Shown piece after piece: positions 1 through 10,266 of a stretch of 64,000 nt of DNA (position 1 is its first letter; every line of letters starts with the position of its first letter). The notes below the pieces were generated by a model, which did no database searches, was not told the DNA's origin, and saw only the letters and a list, made by a program, of their open reading frames with translations. This stretch comes from Bradyrhizobium paxllaeri. GTDB lineage: Bacteria; Pseudomonadota; Alphaproteobacteria; Rhizobiales; Xanthobacteraceae. The stretch spans positions 4,774,001-4,838,000 of the forward strand of contig NZ_CP042968.1 in NCBI RefSeq assembly GCF_001693515.2, given 5' to 3'. A program made the position numbers and the translations under genes.

Positions 1-12
1 TTTAACTGCCGG

Positions 13-597
13 CTACTTGCCTTTGGGCTTCCTGGAGCGGGATTTTTTGGGCCCTACCTTGAGCGCCTTGAGCGCCGCGAACGGATGATCTTCGGGATCG
101 GCGGCCTCAACCATCGGCTCAAATACGGCCCCGGCTTTGCGCGGATAGGGATCGACGGCGAGATACAGTGCATCAGTGGCAACCCTGCCGAGGTCGATCA
201 TGCCGTTCTCGATCGGCTCGGGCGGATCGGGCGTTTCCTCGTCGCTCTCCTCGGCCTCGTCGACCAGCGCGGCCATCTGCGGGATCTGCTCGGGTGGCGC
301 GAAGATCAGATCGATCGGTTCGTCGATGTCGTTCTCGATCTCCTCCAGCGTCACCACACAGGTCTGCCCGATGCGTGCCCGCACGTGGCCGGCCACGTGG
401 AAGCGGCCGCCGCTCTTTGGGGTGACGTCGAACGTGGCCTGCGCCGACAGCACCTCGCGCAGACCGCCCATTTCGGCCATCGCGTTACGGATGGCCTGAT
501 CGGCCTCGATGTCGCGATGCAGGCCCGTTTCGGGGATCTGCGCGACGGCAACGGGGACGCGCCACGGGTCAGGCTTCTCTGTGCCGGTCTTGTTCAT
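13..597 (-). CDS. DUF177 (YceD family) protein
   Basis: 194-residue cytoplasmic protein of the DUF177/YceD family. In other bacteria this family is linked to 23S rRNA accumulation and the ribosomal protein L32 locus. Visible family features are the central RARIGQTCVVTLEEIEND stretch, an acidic middle part rich in Asp and Glu, and a C-terminal DPYPRKAGAVFEP motif before a basic tail. I chose the start at MNKTGTEKP because it gives an ATGA overlap with the upstream chaperone gene, so the two are probably translationally coupled. In alphaproteobacteria plsX and fabH usually follow, which would lie outside the left edge. The family call is firm and the exact role is inference. Confidence 0.85.
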   Translation of the reverse strand: MNKTGTEKPDPWRVPVAVAQIPETGLHRDIEADQAIRNAMAEMGGLREVLSAQATFDVTPKSGGRFHVAGHVRARIGQTCVVTLEEIENDIDEPIDLIFAPPEQIPQMAALVDEAEESDEETPDPPEPIENGMIDLGRVATDALYLAVDPYPRKAGAVFEPMVEAADPEDHPFAALKALKVGPKKSRSRKPKGK

Positions 598-1145
598 CGC
601 CGTGCGCCCGCCTTCTCCGGCACCGGAAACCTGGCCGAGCCGCTTAGCAGCGACGCCTCGTCGAGACTGTCCAGGGTGACGATCGCCGATTCGGCATAGG
701 CGGCAAGCAGCCGGGCTTTTTCGATATTCTCGCCGTTGAGGATATTCTTGCACATTGCCTGCGCCAGCGCCTCCCGCCCCTCGGTCAGCGCCATGTCATA
801 GGCCGCCGTCCGGCCATAGAAGGCCTCGCCGAAGGCCTGCATCCGCTTCGGCACCTTGAGGTCACTCACCCCCATCTCGCGCAGATTATCGTCCATATCG
901 TTGCAAAAATGGTCGAACAGCCCCTGCGACAGGGTCGTGGCACCCTCGACCGATTTCAACCGCCGCAGGACCAGCCACAAATGGACCAGAAGCAGGTCAA
1001 AACGGCCGTTAACCGTGTCCGGAACCCCAAAGTCCCGATAAAACAACGGTTCTCGCGCCTGCGTCACGATCATGCCATAGATGGCCTCGATGGTGCCGCG
1101 CAACGGCGGCCGGGGTTTCCTGAAGTGATTGAACGGCCAAAGCAT
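594..1145 (-). CDS. ubiquinol-cytochrome c chaperone family protein
   Basis: 183-residue protein related to the CBP3/UQCC1 assembly chaperones of the cytochrome bc1 complex. Family features are an N-terminal amphipathic stretch (MLWPFNHFRKPRPP), then YGMIVTQAREPLFYRDFGVPDT, a helical segment around VHLWLVLRRLK, and FDHFCNDMDDNLREMGVSDLKV. The frame is open about 80 codons further upstream, but that part overlaps the divergent lipoprotein gene, so the ATG at 1145 is preferred. Its stop overlaps the DUF177 start. The divergent pairing with a BamE gene is the usual alphaproteobacterial arrangement. Confidence 0.85.
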   Translation of the reverse strand: MLWPFNHFRKPRPPLRGTIEAIYGMIVTQAREPLFYRDFGVPDTVNGRFDLLLVHLWLVLRRLKSVEGATTLSQGLFDHFCNDMDDNLREMGVSDLKVPKRMQAFGEAFYGRTAAYDMALTEGREALAQAMCKNILNGENIEKARLLAAYAESAIVTLDSLDEASLLSGSARFPVPEKAGARR

Positions 1146-1266
1146 TGTGGGTTCCGCGAGCGAGCCCTCCAGATTCTTTGCCGGGAGCCCGCGCATGTTG
1201 CAATCCAGCGTGCTGCCCGGTACGTCAACGCACCGCGCGATGCAAGAGGACGGGCTAATTCCTGAC

Positions 1267-1752
1267 ATGACTGAAATGAGCCACCTGAGCACCAGCGTGC
1301 CCTCGCCTCGCAGCCTGTCCGCACGCCGGCGCGGTTTTCGCACAGCGGCGGCCGTGGCATTGATCTGCGCGGCGCTGGCCGGCTGCACCGGCGAGCAGTT
1401 CCAGAAGGGCTATATCCTGCCGCCCAATGCGCTGGAGCAGATTCCGATCGGCGCCAGCCAGGATCAGGTGCTGATCGTGATGGGAACGCCGTCGACGGTC
1501 GCGACCCTGAACGGCGAGGTGTTCTATTACATCTCGCAGCGCTCCGAGCGCAAAGTCGCCTTCATGAATCAGCAGGTCGTCGACCAGCGCGTGATCGCGA
1601 TCTATTTCGACAAGAACCGCCAGGTGACGCGGCTTGCCAATTACGGATTGCAGGACGGCAAGATCTTCGACTTCATCAGCCGCACCACGCCCACATCCGG
1701 CCAGGAGCTCAGCTACCTGACGCCGCTGTTCAAGCTGCTCAGCTTCAACTAG
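1267..1752 (+). CDS. bamE: BamE/OmlA (SmpA) outer membrane lipoprotein
   Basis: About 161 residues. A lipoprotein signal peptide is visible: basic SARRRGFRT, hydrophobic AAAVALICAALAGC, and a lipobox LAGC whose Cys should be acylated. The SmpA/OmlA domain follows, with LPPNALEQIPIGASQDQVLIVMGTPS and FYYISQRSERKVAF. In known family members this small lipoprotein stabilises the BAM complex that inserts outer-membrane beta-barrels. The start is uncertain: ATG at 1243, 1267 and 1276 are all in frame before the signal sequence. It is divergent from the cytochrome bc1 chaperone gene with almost no intergenic space. Confidence 0.85.
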   Translation: MTEMSHLSTSVPSPRSLSARRRGFRTAAAVALICAALAGCTGEQFQKGYILPPNALEQIPIGASQDQVLIVMGTPSTVATLNGEVFYYISQRSERKVAFMNQQVVDQRVIAIYFDKNRQVTRLANYGLQDGKIFDFISRTTPTSGQELSYLTPLFKLLSFN

Positions 1753-1946
1753 GCCCGCAAGCGAAAGCCGCTGCGTCCGCAGGAAATGCATGCGGCATTT
1801 TCAGGACTGCAGCTCGCCCGCTTCTGCGCGCACATTCATCTGCGTATGTTTGTCTCATTCGCAGGCACCATCTGTGGCGTTGACGCCGCAAATATTTTGA
1901 TGCAACCTAAAGATGCACGATCCAAACAACATATCGGTACCTGGCG

Positions 1947-2678
1947 ATGCTCGGCGAACCGGCTGCGGCGTCAGCGTGCGACCGCGCGCGACTGGAAACT
2001 CTGGAGCGCGAGATTCTTGCAATCGCCGACCACGAGAGACAGTGCCTCGGGCAGGAATTGCACGACGGACTCTGCCAGTCGCTCGCCGGCATCGCAGCCT
2101 TGACCGCGGTGCTGGCGCGCAATTTGGCGGTGAATGCCGAACCCGGTCCTGCCGCGGCCGCTGCCGAGATTGTCCGGCTGCTGAACCAGACGATCGGCGA
2201 GGCGCGAGACCTCGCCCACGGTCTTTGGCCGACCGGACTGAATGGCGCCGGGCTGGTGGATGCTCTCGATTCGCTGGCGCGCAATGTCAGCCGCGGGCAA
2301 GGCGCGTTCTGTGCGCTTGTGGAGGACGGGAGCACTTTCCGGCTTCACCCGGAAACAACGGCGCATCTCGTGCGCATTGCCCAGGAAGCCGTACGCAATG
2401 CGATCACTCACGGCCGCGCGAGCGAAATCGAGATCCGGTTGGCTTGCATCGACGGCTCGGGATCTCTGAGCATCCGGGACAATGGCATCGGTCTGCCCGA
2501 ACAGAACGGCGATGACGGCATTGGATTGCATACGATGAGCTACCGCGCCCGCGCGATCGGCGGCTCGCTCGAGGTAGCGGCGCAGCCCGGGCGCGGTGTC
2601 GTGGTGACATGCGTCTTTTCCCTGCCGCCGAGCGACGAACCGTCCGAAGGCGCCGAGAATGTCCGCGGGCCCTCTTGA
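1947..2678 (+). CDS. soluble NarL-type sensor histidine kinase
   Basis: 243-residue kinase of the HisKA_3/HATPase_c class. The dimerisation and phosphoacceptor motif ELHDGLCQSLAG places the phosphorylated His at about residue 39. The N box AQEAVRNAITHG is at about 145-156 and the G box RDNGIGL at about 177-183. There is no membrane segment and no sensor domain before the H box, only a short helix, so the input is cytoplasmic or comes from a partner protein. The 3' end overlaps the next response-regulator gene by 20 bases, which supports a cognate pair. The stimulus cannot be read from the sequence. Confidence 0.85.
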   Translation: MLGEPAAASACDRARLETLEREILAIADHERQCLGQELHDGLCQSLAGIAALTAVLARNLAVNAEPGPAAAAAEIVRLLNQTIGEARDLAHGLWPTGLNGAGLVDALDSLARNVSRGQGAFCALVEDGSTFRLHPETTAHLVRIAQEAVRNAITHGRASEIEIRLACIDGSGSLSIRDNGIGLPEQNGDDGIGLHTMSYRARAIGGSLEVAAQPGRGVVVTCVFSLPPSDEPSEGAENVRGPS

Positions 2679-3381
2679 ACCCTTGCCCACGGCCAGCAAA
2701 ACGCTGCTCGTTGTCGACGATCACCCGCTGCTACGTCGCGGATTGATGGCCCTGATCCAGTCGGAGCCCGGCCTCGCCGCCCATGATGCCGTCGGCACGC
2801 GGCTGGCTGCGCTTGAGGCCATCAGGAAAAGACCGCCAGATCTGGTGATTGTCGATCTTGTGCTTGGCGATGAGGATGGCCTGGATCTCGTCAAGGAAAT
2901 CAAGGCGCGCCATCCCGGCATTCCCTCGCTGGTGCTTTCGGTTCACGATGAAGCGGTCTATGCCGAGCGCGCCCTCGGCGCAGGCGCTCTCGGTTATGTC
3001 GCCAAGCATCAACTCGATGAGACCGTACTGGCGGCCATCCGCCAGGTGCTCGCCGGCGAAACTTACATGAGCGAAGCGCTGCAACGGCGGTTGGCGAAGC
3101 AATATATCGGCGGCCGGAGCCTCGAAACCGCCTCGCCGGTCCGCATGCTCAGCGACCGCCAATTGCAGATATTTCGCCTTGTGGGTCAGGGTCGGACCAC
3201 GCGCCAGATTGCGGGGGTCCTTAGCCGGAGCGTCAAGACGGTCGAATCCCACCTCGCGCACATCAAGGACAAGCTGGCGATCGAGACCGCCGCTGAACTC
3301 GCCCAGCGTGCGACCCAATGGGTCGAATCCGGCCGAATCGGGGGCAGCTCTCCGATTCGCCAAGATGGGGGGTTACCCTAA
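2659..3381 (+). CDS. LuxR/NarL family response regulator
   Basis: 240-residue two-domain regulator. The receiver has the acidic pair in VVDDHPLLRRGL (residues 20-21), the phosphoacceptor Asp near residue 66 in VIVDLVLGDEDG, a conserved Ser in LVLSVHDEA and Lys in GYVAKHQ. The C-terminal LuxR-type helix-turn-helix covers about 165-225 (LSDRQLQIFRLVGQGRTTRQ, then SRSVKTVESHLAHIKDKL). It overlaps the kinase gene and is the likely DNA-binding output of that pair. Targets are unknown. Confidence 0.88.
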   Translation: MSAGPLEPLPTASKTLLVVDDHPLLRRGLMALIQSEPGLAAHDAVGTRLAALEAIRKRPPDLVIVDLVLGDEDGLDLVKEIKARHPGIPSLVLSVHDEAVYAERALGAGALGYVAKHQLDETVLAAIRQVLAGETYMSEALQRRLAKQYIGGRSLETASPVRMLSDRQLQIFRLVGQGRTTRQIAGVLSRSVKTVESHLAHIKDKLAIETAAELAQRATQWVESGRIGGSSPIRQDGGLP

Positions 3382-3468
3382 CGTAAAGAATCCGCTCCGG
3401 CCTGATGACTTCCCGCCCGTGACGGCGCAGAGCCGGTTGCGGGTCGCGGGAGCCGAGCGGGCTGGGGC

Positions 3469-3897
3469 ATGTTGCGAAAGCGAACTGCACAATCAAGGCA
3501 GGGCCGGCGGCGGATCCTCATCGTCGACGATCACCCATTGATACGGCGCGGTCTTGTCGCTCTGATCAATGCCGAACCTGATCTCATCGTCTGCGCTGAG
3601 GCGGCTACCCTGCAGGATGGGCTGATCGCGATTGCCGTCGCGCGGCCCGACCTCGTGATCACTGACCTTTCGCTCATTCACGGCGACGATGGTTTGGAGT
3701 TGGTGAGAGACATTCGCTCCCGCCATCTGGGCCTGCGGATCCTGGTGCTGAGCACGCACGATTCCCCGCTCTACGTTCGCAGCGCCTTTGCCGCCGGCGC
3801 CGACGGTTACCTCGCCAAGCATCAGATGACCGAACTGCTGCTGCCCGCGGTCAGGAGCGTGCTGCGTGGCGAGGCCTACGGGACCCCCAAAAACTGA
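3469..3897 (+). CDS. receiver-only response regulator (no DNA-binding domain)
   Basis: 142 residues forming a complete receiver: ILIVDDHPLIRRGL at about 16-29, phosphoacceptor Asp near 66 in VITDLSLIHGDDG, Thr in VLSTHDSP and Lys in GYLAKHQ. It resembles the receiver of the preceding regulator, which suggests duplication. It stops just after the last receiver helix (SVLRGEAYGTPKN), and I found no LuxR helix-turn-helix in any frame downstream. It may be a phosphate sink or competitor for the same kinase, or a truncated regulator. It starts 87 bases after the previous gene on the same strand. Confidence 0.75.
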   Translation: MLRKRTAQSRQGRRRILIVDDHPLIRRGLVALINAEPDLIVCAEAATLQDGLIAIAVARPDLVITDLSLIHGDDGLELVRDIRSRHLGLRILVLSTHDSPLYVRSAFAAGADGYLAKHQMTELLLPAVRSVLRGEAYGTPKN

Positions 3898-4161
3898 CGG
3901 GGCCGCCGCCATCGGGAAATCCCCTACGCAAGAATCAGGGCGCGGCCCCGATGCAGATGACCAGGCATGGAGGGCATCGTCGCTCCAGGCACTGGCGTCG
4001 ATCCGAAGGAGCGACAAGGCCGGCGTGGGGCGATCAGCAACGCCCGCGACGCGCTTCGATTTCCCGAGGCAAGCCGCAAGGGCTTTGTGAAAAACAGCAA
4101 GCCCCGCAATCAAAAGCAGGCAACGCTGATTGCACGTCTTGCATCATCAGGAGGAACAACG

Positions 4162-5193
4162 ATGACCGATACTTACACCATTTACCTCGTCAACAAGTCG
4201 GCTGACTCACAGCTCTTTTGGTGTTTCCTGGCGCCTCCCCAGGAACTCATCAACGACCCCAAGGTGTATGCCAACTCCAGCGCCAATCTGGAAGTCGTGC
4301 CGAACAGTCCTGCGTCAAATTATTTCGAAGTCCCCGTTCAGTACGTGGTCGGCGCCGGTGCAAGCACGCATGCTGTCGGACTGAACGTCGTGGTCGTGTC
4401 CAACGTCACCAACGACGCCAGTTTACAGGATACGTGGCAGGCAAACTACGCGAACTGGCCGCCCAACGAAGGGCCTACAATGGCCAACAGCGGCGTGCAG
4501 GCTCCTGCAAATACAATCGCTCTCGTGTCCAACCCGTACGACAAGGTGAAAAACGAGAATAACGGCTGGTTTGCTAATCAGTCGTTCGGAATTCAAACCG
4601 AGGCAGGCTTCGTCGGCATGACCTGGGATCCCGAACCCAACCAAACGAGAACGCTGACGCCCAAGCTGACATTTTATGTGGCCACCGGGGACTACAGCGC
4701 CAATTCCCTTGCCAGCTGGAATGACGTTTCCAATGACGCTCAGCCGGTCAATGCCCCAGGCGACTTTCTATACAACAAATGTACGGTGACATATGGCGAG
4801 GACGGCGAATGGTCCGTAGCTCCGGGAGAACCGCCGACTCTTGCGCTTACGGAAGACCTCGACTGGTTCCTTTCAGAAGCACACAATGAACTGGTCGCGC
4901 TTGCCTATCTCAGCAAGGGAACGACTGACACCGACAGGCTCGAGTCCGTGCGCTGGGATTCAAGTCCGTTGGCGGCCGAGAAGGGTGAGATTTTCCTCGC
5001 TGGAACTCTTACCGTTCAAACAGCGCTGACCGCGACCTTTAGCTACTTCGTCCTCGCCGGGATCAAATTCCGCATCAAGCGCCAGCCAAGCGGAACAACT
5101 GTCGAATTCGACTACGACGGCAGCAAGGGCGCCACGCACATCAAGAGCCTCTTCAAGTGGGGAGCTAAATTGTTTTTCGGGGGGCCAAAATGA
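4162..5193 (+). CDS. hypothetical protein, possibly beta-rich, unknown function
   Basis: 343 residues; I do not recognise the family. The start is well supported by an AGGAGG site 7 bases before ATG (MTDTYTIYLVNKSADSQLFW). There is no signal peptide. Residues 1 to about 220 look beta-rich and polar (many Asn, Thr, Ser and Val, with repeated NVVVVSNV-like strands). Later parts include DLDWFLSEAHNELVALAYLS and a C-terminal SYFVLAGIKFRIKRQ followed by a basic, Gly-rich end (FKWGAKLFFGGPK). Base composition is visibly less GC-rich than its neighbours, with many A/T third positions, suggesting transfer. It lies downstream of the two-component genes, separated by 264 bases, so regulation by them is only a guess. 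Confidence 0.75.
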   Translation: MTDTYTIYLVNKSADSQLFWCFLAPPQELINDPKVYANSSANLEVVPNSPASNYFEVPVQYVVGAGASTHAVGLNVVVVSNVTNDASLQDTWQANYANWPPNEGPTMANSGVQAPANTIALVSNPYDKVKNENNGWFANQSFGIQTEAGFVGMTWDPEPNQTRTLTPKLTFYVATGDYSANSLASWNDVSNDAQPVNAPGDFLYNKCTVTYGEDGEWSVAPGEPPTLALTEDLDWFLSEAHNELVALAYLSKGTTDTDRLESVRWDSSPLAAEKGEIFLAGTLTVQTALTATFSYFVLAGIKFRIKRQPSGTTVEFDYDGSKGATHIKSLFKWGAKLFFGGPK

Positions 5194-5474
5194 ATTGACG
5201 CCGCCGCGCCGGGCACCGCGACCCGGCACCGGCATTCGAGCATTGAACAAACCGTTCGCATGAAGGTTTGGCCGCGGAGCAAGCATCCTGTGCTGTTCCG
5301 CGGCGCCGGTAGCTCTCTGCCGCAAGCGCCGGAGCGCTGGCAGCCTGCGCAGTTCTGCGAGCGTCTGACTGCGTTCCGCGACACGGAAATCATGCGCCAA
5401 GTCGCCCGCTTGCTCTCAGCGCGCGCGCTGCCTACGGTCCCTGCCAACAAGAATCCAAAGCAGGGAGTGAACTT
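5194..5474. other. intergenic region, no supported gene
   Basis: A 281-base gap between the unknown protein gene and the solute-receptor gene. It contains short open frames on both strands but none with a convincing start or recognisable sequence. An A-containing purine stretch (CAGGGAG) near 5461-5467 serves as the ribosome binding site of the next gene. Confidence 0.4.
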
Positions 5475-6479
5475 GTGACGATTAAAACTATTTCTCGACG
5501 CCGCGTTTTGACCGGAGCTGCAGCCGTTTCGGCGGCGGCAATCTTGCCGCGCTCGAGCTTCGGCTCCGACTGGCGGCCGACCGAGACTGTGCGTCTCATC
5601 GTACCGGCGGCGGCCGGCGGCAGCACTGACGTGATGGGCCGGCTGCTGGCCGCGCATCTGCAGACCGCTTGGGGCCAGTCGGCTGTCGTGGAAAACCGCT
5701 CCGGCGGCGGCGGCACCATCGGCACTGCCGAAGCCGTGCGAGGCAGGGCTGATGGCCACGTCATCCTGGTCGGCAATCCCGGTCCGAATGCGATCGCCTA
5801 CAGCATCTTCCGCAACATGACCTACAAGGCCGACCAGTTGCAGCCGGTCAGCAACATGATCCGCATTCCGAACATCGTGTCGGCGCATCCGTCGACCGGA
5901 ATCAAGTCGATCCCGGAGTTGATCGCCTACATCAAGGCCAATCCGGACAAGCTGACCTACGGCTCCTCCGGAGTCGGGCAGAGCCCTCACCTCACCGGCG
6001 CCTGGTTCCTGCAACTCACCGGCCTGAAGATGGTGCATGTGCCATTCCGCGGCGCAGGTCCGGCGCTGCAGGCAGCGCTTGCCGGCGACATTCAGATCCT
6101 GTTCGACAATCTCTACCCGACGCTGCCGCAAACCCAGGAAGGCAAGCTCACCGCGCTTTGCGTGACGACGCCTGAACGTACCCCGGCGGCGCCGAACATC
6201 CCGACGATCCGCGAGGGCGTACCCGAACTTGCGAAGTTCGACGTCTCCTCCTGGTTCGGCATCTTCCTGCCGAAGGCCACGCCCGCTCCCGTCATCGAGG
6301 CGCTCAACAAGGAGATCAAGGCGATGCTGGCGCGCGATGATGTGAAGAAGACTATCGCCAACATGGGCGCCACCGCCGACTGGGGCACGCCGCAGCAATT
6401 CTCTGACTTTGTGCAGGCCGAGACGGCGAAGTTCGGCGAGATCATCAAGCGCGAAGGCTTGCAGATGGATGTGAATTGA
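5475..6479 (+). CDS. Bug/TctC-type periplasmic solute-binding protein
   Basis: 334-residue extracytoplasmic receptor of the Bug (tripartite tricarboxylate transporter receptor) family. The N-terminus SRRRVLTGAAAVSAAAILP looks like a twin-arginine export signal. The mature protein begins with VRLIVPAAAGGSTDVMGRLLA and continues with VVENRSGGGGTIGTAEAVR and LTYGSSGVGQSPHLTG, all typical of the family. The start is GTG at 5475 with a purine-rich site before it. No TctA or TctB membrane subunit is nearby, which is common for Bug proteins in this group. The substrate is unknown, though carboxylates are usual. Confidence 0.85.
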   Translation: MTIKTISRRRVLTGAAAVSAAAILPRSSFGSDWRPTETVRLIVPAAAGGSTDVMGRLLAAHLQTAWGQSAVVENRSGGGGTIGTAEAVRGRADGHVILVGNPGPNAIAYSIFRNMTYKADQLQPVSNMIRIPNIVSAHPSTGIKSIPELIAYIKANPDKLTYGSSGVGQSPHLTGAWFLQLTGLKMVHVPFRGAGPALQAALAGDIQILFDNLYPTLPQTQEGKLTALCVTTPERTPAAPNIPTIREGVPELAKFDVSSWFGIFLPKATPAPVIEALNKEIKAMLARDDVKKTIANMGATADWGTPQQFSDFVQAETAKFGEIIKREGLQMDVN

Positions 6480-6491
6480 GAAGGTAGCTCC

Positions 6492-6527
6492 TGTAGCCCG
6501 GATGGAGCGAAGCGTAATCCGGGCTAC
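6492..6527. repeat. short palindromic repeat (GTAGCCCGGAT type)
   Basis: Inverted repeat GTAGCCCGGAT ... ATCCGGGCTAC around GGAGCGAAGCGTA. This sequence type is dispersed in Bradyrhizobium-like genomes. It lies just after the solute-receptor stop codon. Confidence 0.6.
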
Positions 6528-6546
6528 GAACTACACACCCCAAAGC

Positions 6547-6580
6547 AAAAACCCCGCGGCTCGCGCGCCGCGGGGTTTTC
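6547..6580 (-). terminator. rho-independent terminator after the 51-residue ORF
   Basis: Stem of CCCCGCGGC paired with GCCGCGGGG, flanked by AAAA and TTTT, so it could act in both directions. On the minus strand it is about 50 bases after the small gene at 6631-6786; on the plus strand it follows the solute-receptor gene. It is almost identical to the terminator at 6837-6868. Confidence 0.75.
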
Positions 6581-6630
6581 GTTTCGATCCGACGGGCGGA
6601 GATGGATCGCTCCGCATAATGCCCTAGTAC

Positions 6631-6786
6631 CTAGGACGACTTGTTGATCTTCTTGACCTTCGCATCCGTGGCTTCAATTGACAAAGCCAACTCCAGAATG
6701 GCCTTGGACAGCAGTTCGATGGCCTCCTTCTGGTCCTGCGATTTGGAGGCGCGGAGTGCATAATTCCGGGCAGATGAGAGCGACAT
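6631..6786 (-). CDS. small conserved-type hypothetical protein (51 aa)
   Basis: A 51-residue frame starting MSLSSARNYALRASKSQDQK and ending in the basic tail DAKVKKINKSS. It is predicted to be almost entirely helical and amphipathic (EAIELLSKAILELALSIE), like a small coiled-coil or four-helix protein. Support for a real gene is the compact frame, a helix-type composition unlike random GC-rich frames, and a terminator directly downstream on the same strand. It has its own space between the receptor gene and hppA. Function unknown. Confidence 0.65.
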   Translation of the reverse strand: MSLSSARNYALRASKSQDQKEAIELLSKAILELALSIEATDAKVKKINKSS

Positions 6787-6836
6787 AGATTGGTCTCCGT
6801 GTTGTCCGCTTACAACGAACGAGTTTCATGCCAAGC

Positions 6837-6868
6837 AAAAACCCCGCGGCTCGCACCGCGGGGTTTTC
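6837..6868 (-). terminator. rho-independent terminator of hppA
   Basis: Stem CCCCGCGG / CCGCGGGG with loop CTCGCA, followed on the minus strand by a T run. It begins about 20 bases past the hppA stop codon. The core is a near copy of the terminator at 6547-6580. Confidence 0.8.
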
Positions 6869-6887
6869 GTTTCCATCAGCTCGCAGC

Positions 6888-9008
<2,121 letters not shown>

Positions 9009-9261
9009 TGAATTTGCCTCAGATGCTCGTTTCCGCCCCACGCCATCCCGCGAGCGCGGCCGGCGCATTATTTAGGAGATTTAGGAGGCCTACCCTCCCC
9101 AAAAGGGTGACCTCAAATCGGCGGGGACCTTGCCAAAATCGCCACCCCCGCGCAACGCCGCCGGGGACAAAAACCGTCTAATTTTGAAAGGAATCACCGC
9201 TAATCGGTCTAAAAATTTGCCGCGTGGCGGGACCGCCGAAGAAGGCGCAGCCAGCCCGCCG

Positions 9262-10266
9262 TCAGAAGTGGCTGTAGGACAGCCGCTCCAGCGCGAGTTC
9301 TTTGCCCGCTTTGTCGACGAACGTCGGGGCGGCGCTCCCCGCCACCGCCGTTCCGATGGAACCGACTGATACACCAGCGCGCCGCGCAGCCTGCGCGAAG
9401 GCGTCGACGCGGGCCTCCGGCACCGTGCACAGGATCTCGTAATCGTCGCCGCCGGCCAGCAATGTTTCCATCCCGACAATACCGCGCGACACCAGATCCG
9501 CTGCCGCGCCGGACAGCGGGACCTGCTCCAGATCAATCACGGCCGAGATGCCCGACACGCCGCAGAGTTTTGCGAGATCACCGGCGAGGCCATCGGAAAC
9601 GTCCATCGACGCGCTCGCATATTCGCGCACGATTTCAGCCATCGCCAGACGCGGCTGCGGCACGCGATAGCGCCCGACCAGCGCCTCCCGGGCAGCATGA
9701 TCGGTGGCGGCGTGAATCTTCCCGCCCTTCAGAATAGCAAGCCCCAGCGCCGCGTCGCCGATCGTGCCGGTCACCATAACCCGCTCGCCGGCCTTGGCCC
9801 CGCTGCGATGAACCATCCTGCCCGGCGGCACGCGGCCGAAGGCGGTGACCGAGATCATCAGCGGTCCCGGGGTCGATACCGTGTCGCCGCCGAGCAGCGG
9901 ACAGCCGAACTGCCCGGCATCCTCGCCGAGCGCCGCCGCGAACGGTTTTAGCCAGGCTTCGTCGGTGGCACGGAGCGCCAGGGCCAGCACGAAGCCGGCC
10001 GGCCTGGCCCCCTTCGCCGCGAGATCGCTGAGATTCACCCGCAGCGCCTTGCGTGCGACGGTATCGGGCGGATCGTCGGGCAGGAAGTGCACGCCCTCGA
10101 CGATGGCATCCACCGTCACCACGATGTCGTCGCCATCGGGCTTCAGCGCGGCGGCGTCGTCGTCGAGGCGGAAGGCGCCGGGATCGGTTGCAAGCGGCCG
10201 GAAGTAGCGCGCGATCAGCGAGTCCTCGCCGGACGCGGGTTTGGCGCTAGCCACGCGCGAACTCAT
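9262..10266 (-). CDS. thiL: thiamine-monophosphate kinase
   Basis: 334-residue enzyme that phosphorylates thiamine monophosphate to thiamine diphosphate with ATP. Family motifs are GEDSLIARYFRPLA, the acidic metal site LDDDAAAL, VVTVDAIVEGVHFLPD, RVNLSDLAAKGARPAGF, LLGGDTVSTPG and the C-terminal GGDDYEILCTVP. I chose the ATG at 10266 (MSSRVASAKP). It overlaps the nusB stop by about 20 bases, a coupling typical of the alphaproteobacterial rib-nusB-thiL operon. Last gene of that operon. Confidence 0.95.
   Translation of the reverse strand: MSSRVASAKPASGEDSLIARYFRPLATDPGAFRLDDDAAALKPDGDDIVVTVDAIVEGVHFLPDDPPDTVARKALRVNLSDLAAKGARPAGFVLALALRATDEAWLKPFAAALGEDAGQFGCPLLGGDTVSTPGPLMISVTAFGRVPPGRMVHRSGAKAGERVMVTGTIGDAALGLAILKGGKIHAATDHAAREALVGRYRVPQPRLAMAEIVREYASASMDVSDGLAGDLAKLCGVSGISAVIDLEQVPLSGAAADLVSRGIVGMETLLAGGDDYEILCTVPEARVDAFAQAARRAGVSVGSIGTAVAGSAAPTFVDKAGKELALERLSYSHF

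Noticed and set aside
3898..4161. Frameshifted LuxR domain after the receiver-only gene
   Set aside because: All frames were read; none contains a VAxGxSxxEIA- or VExHxxxIxxKL-like helix-turn-helix.
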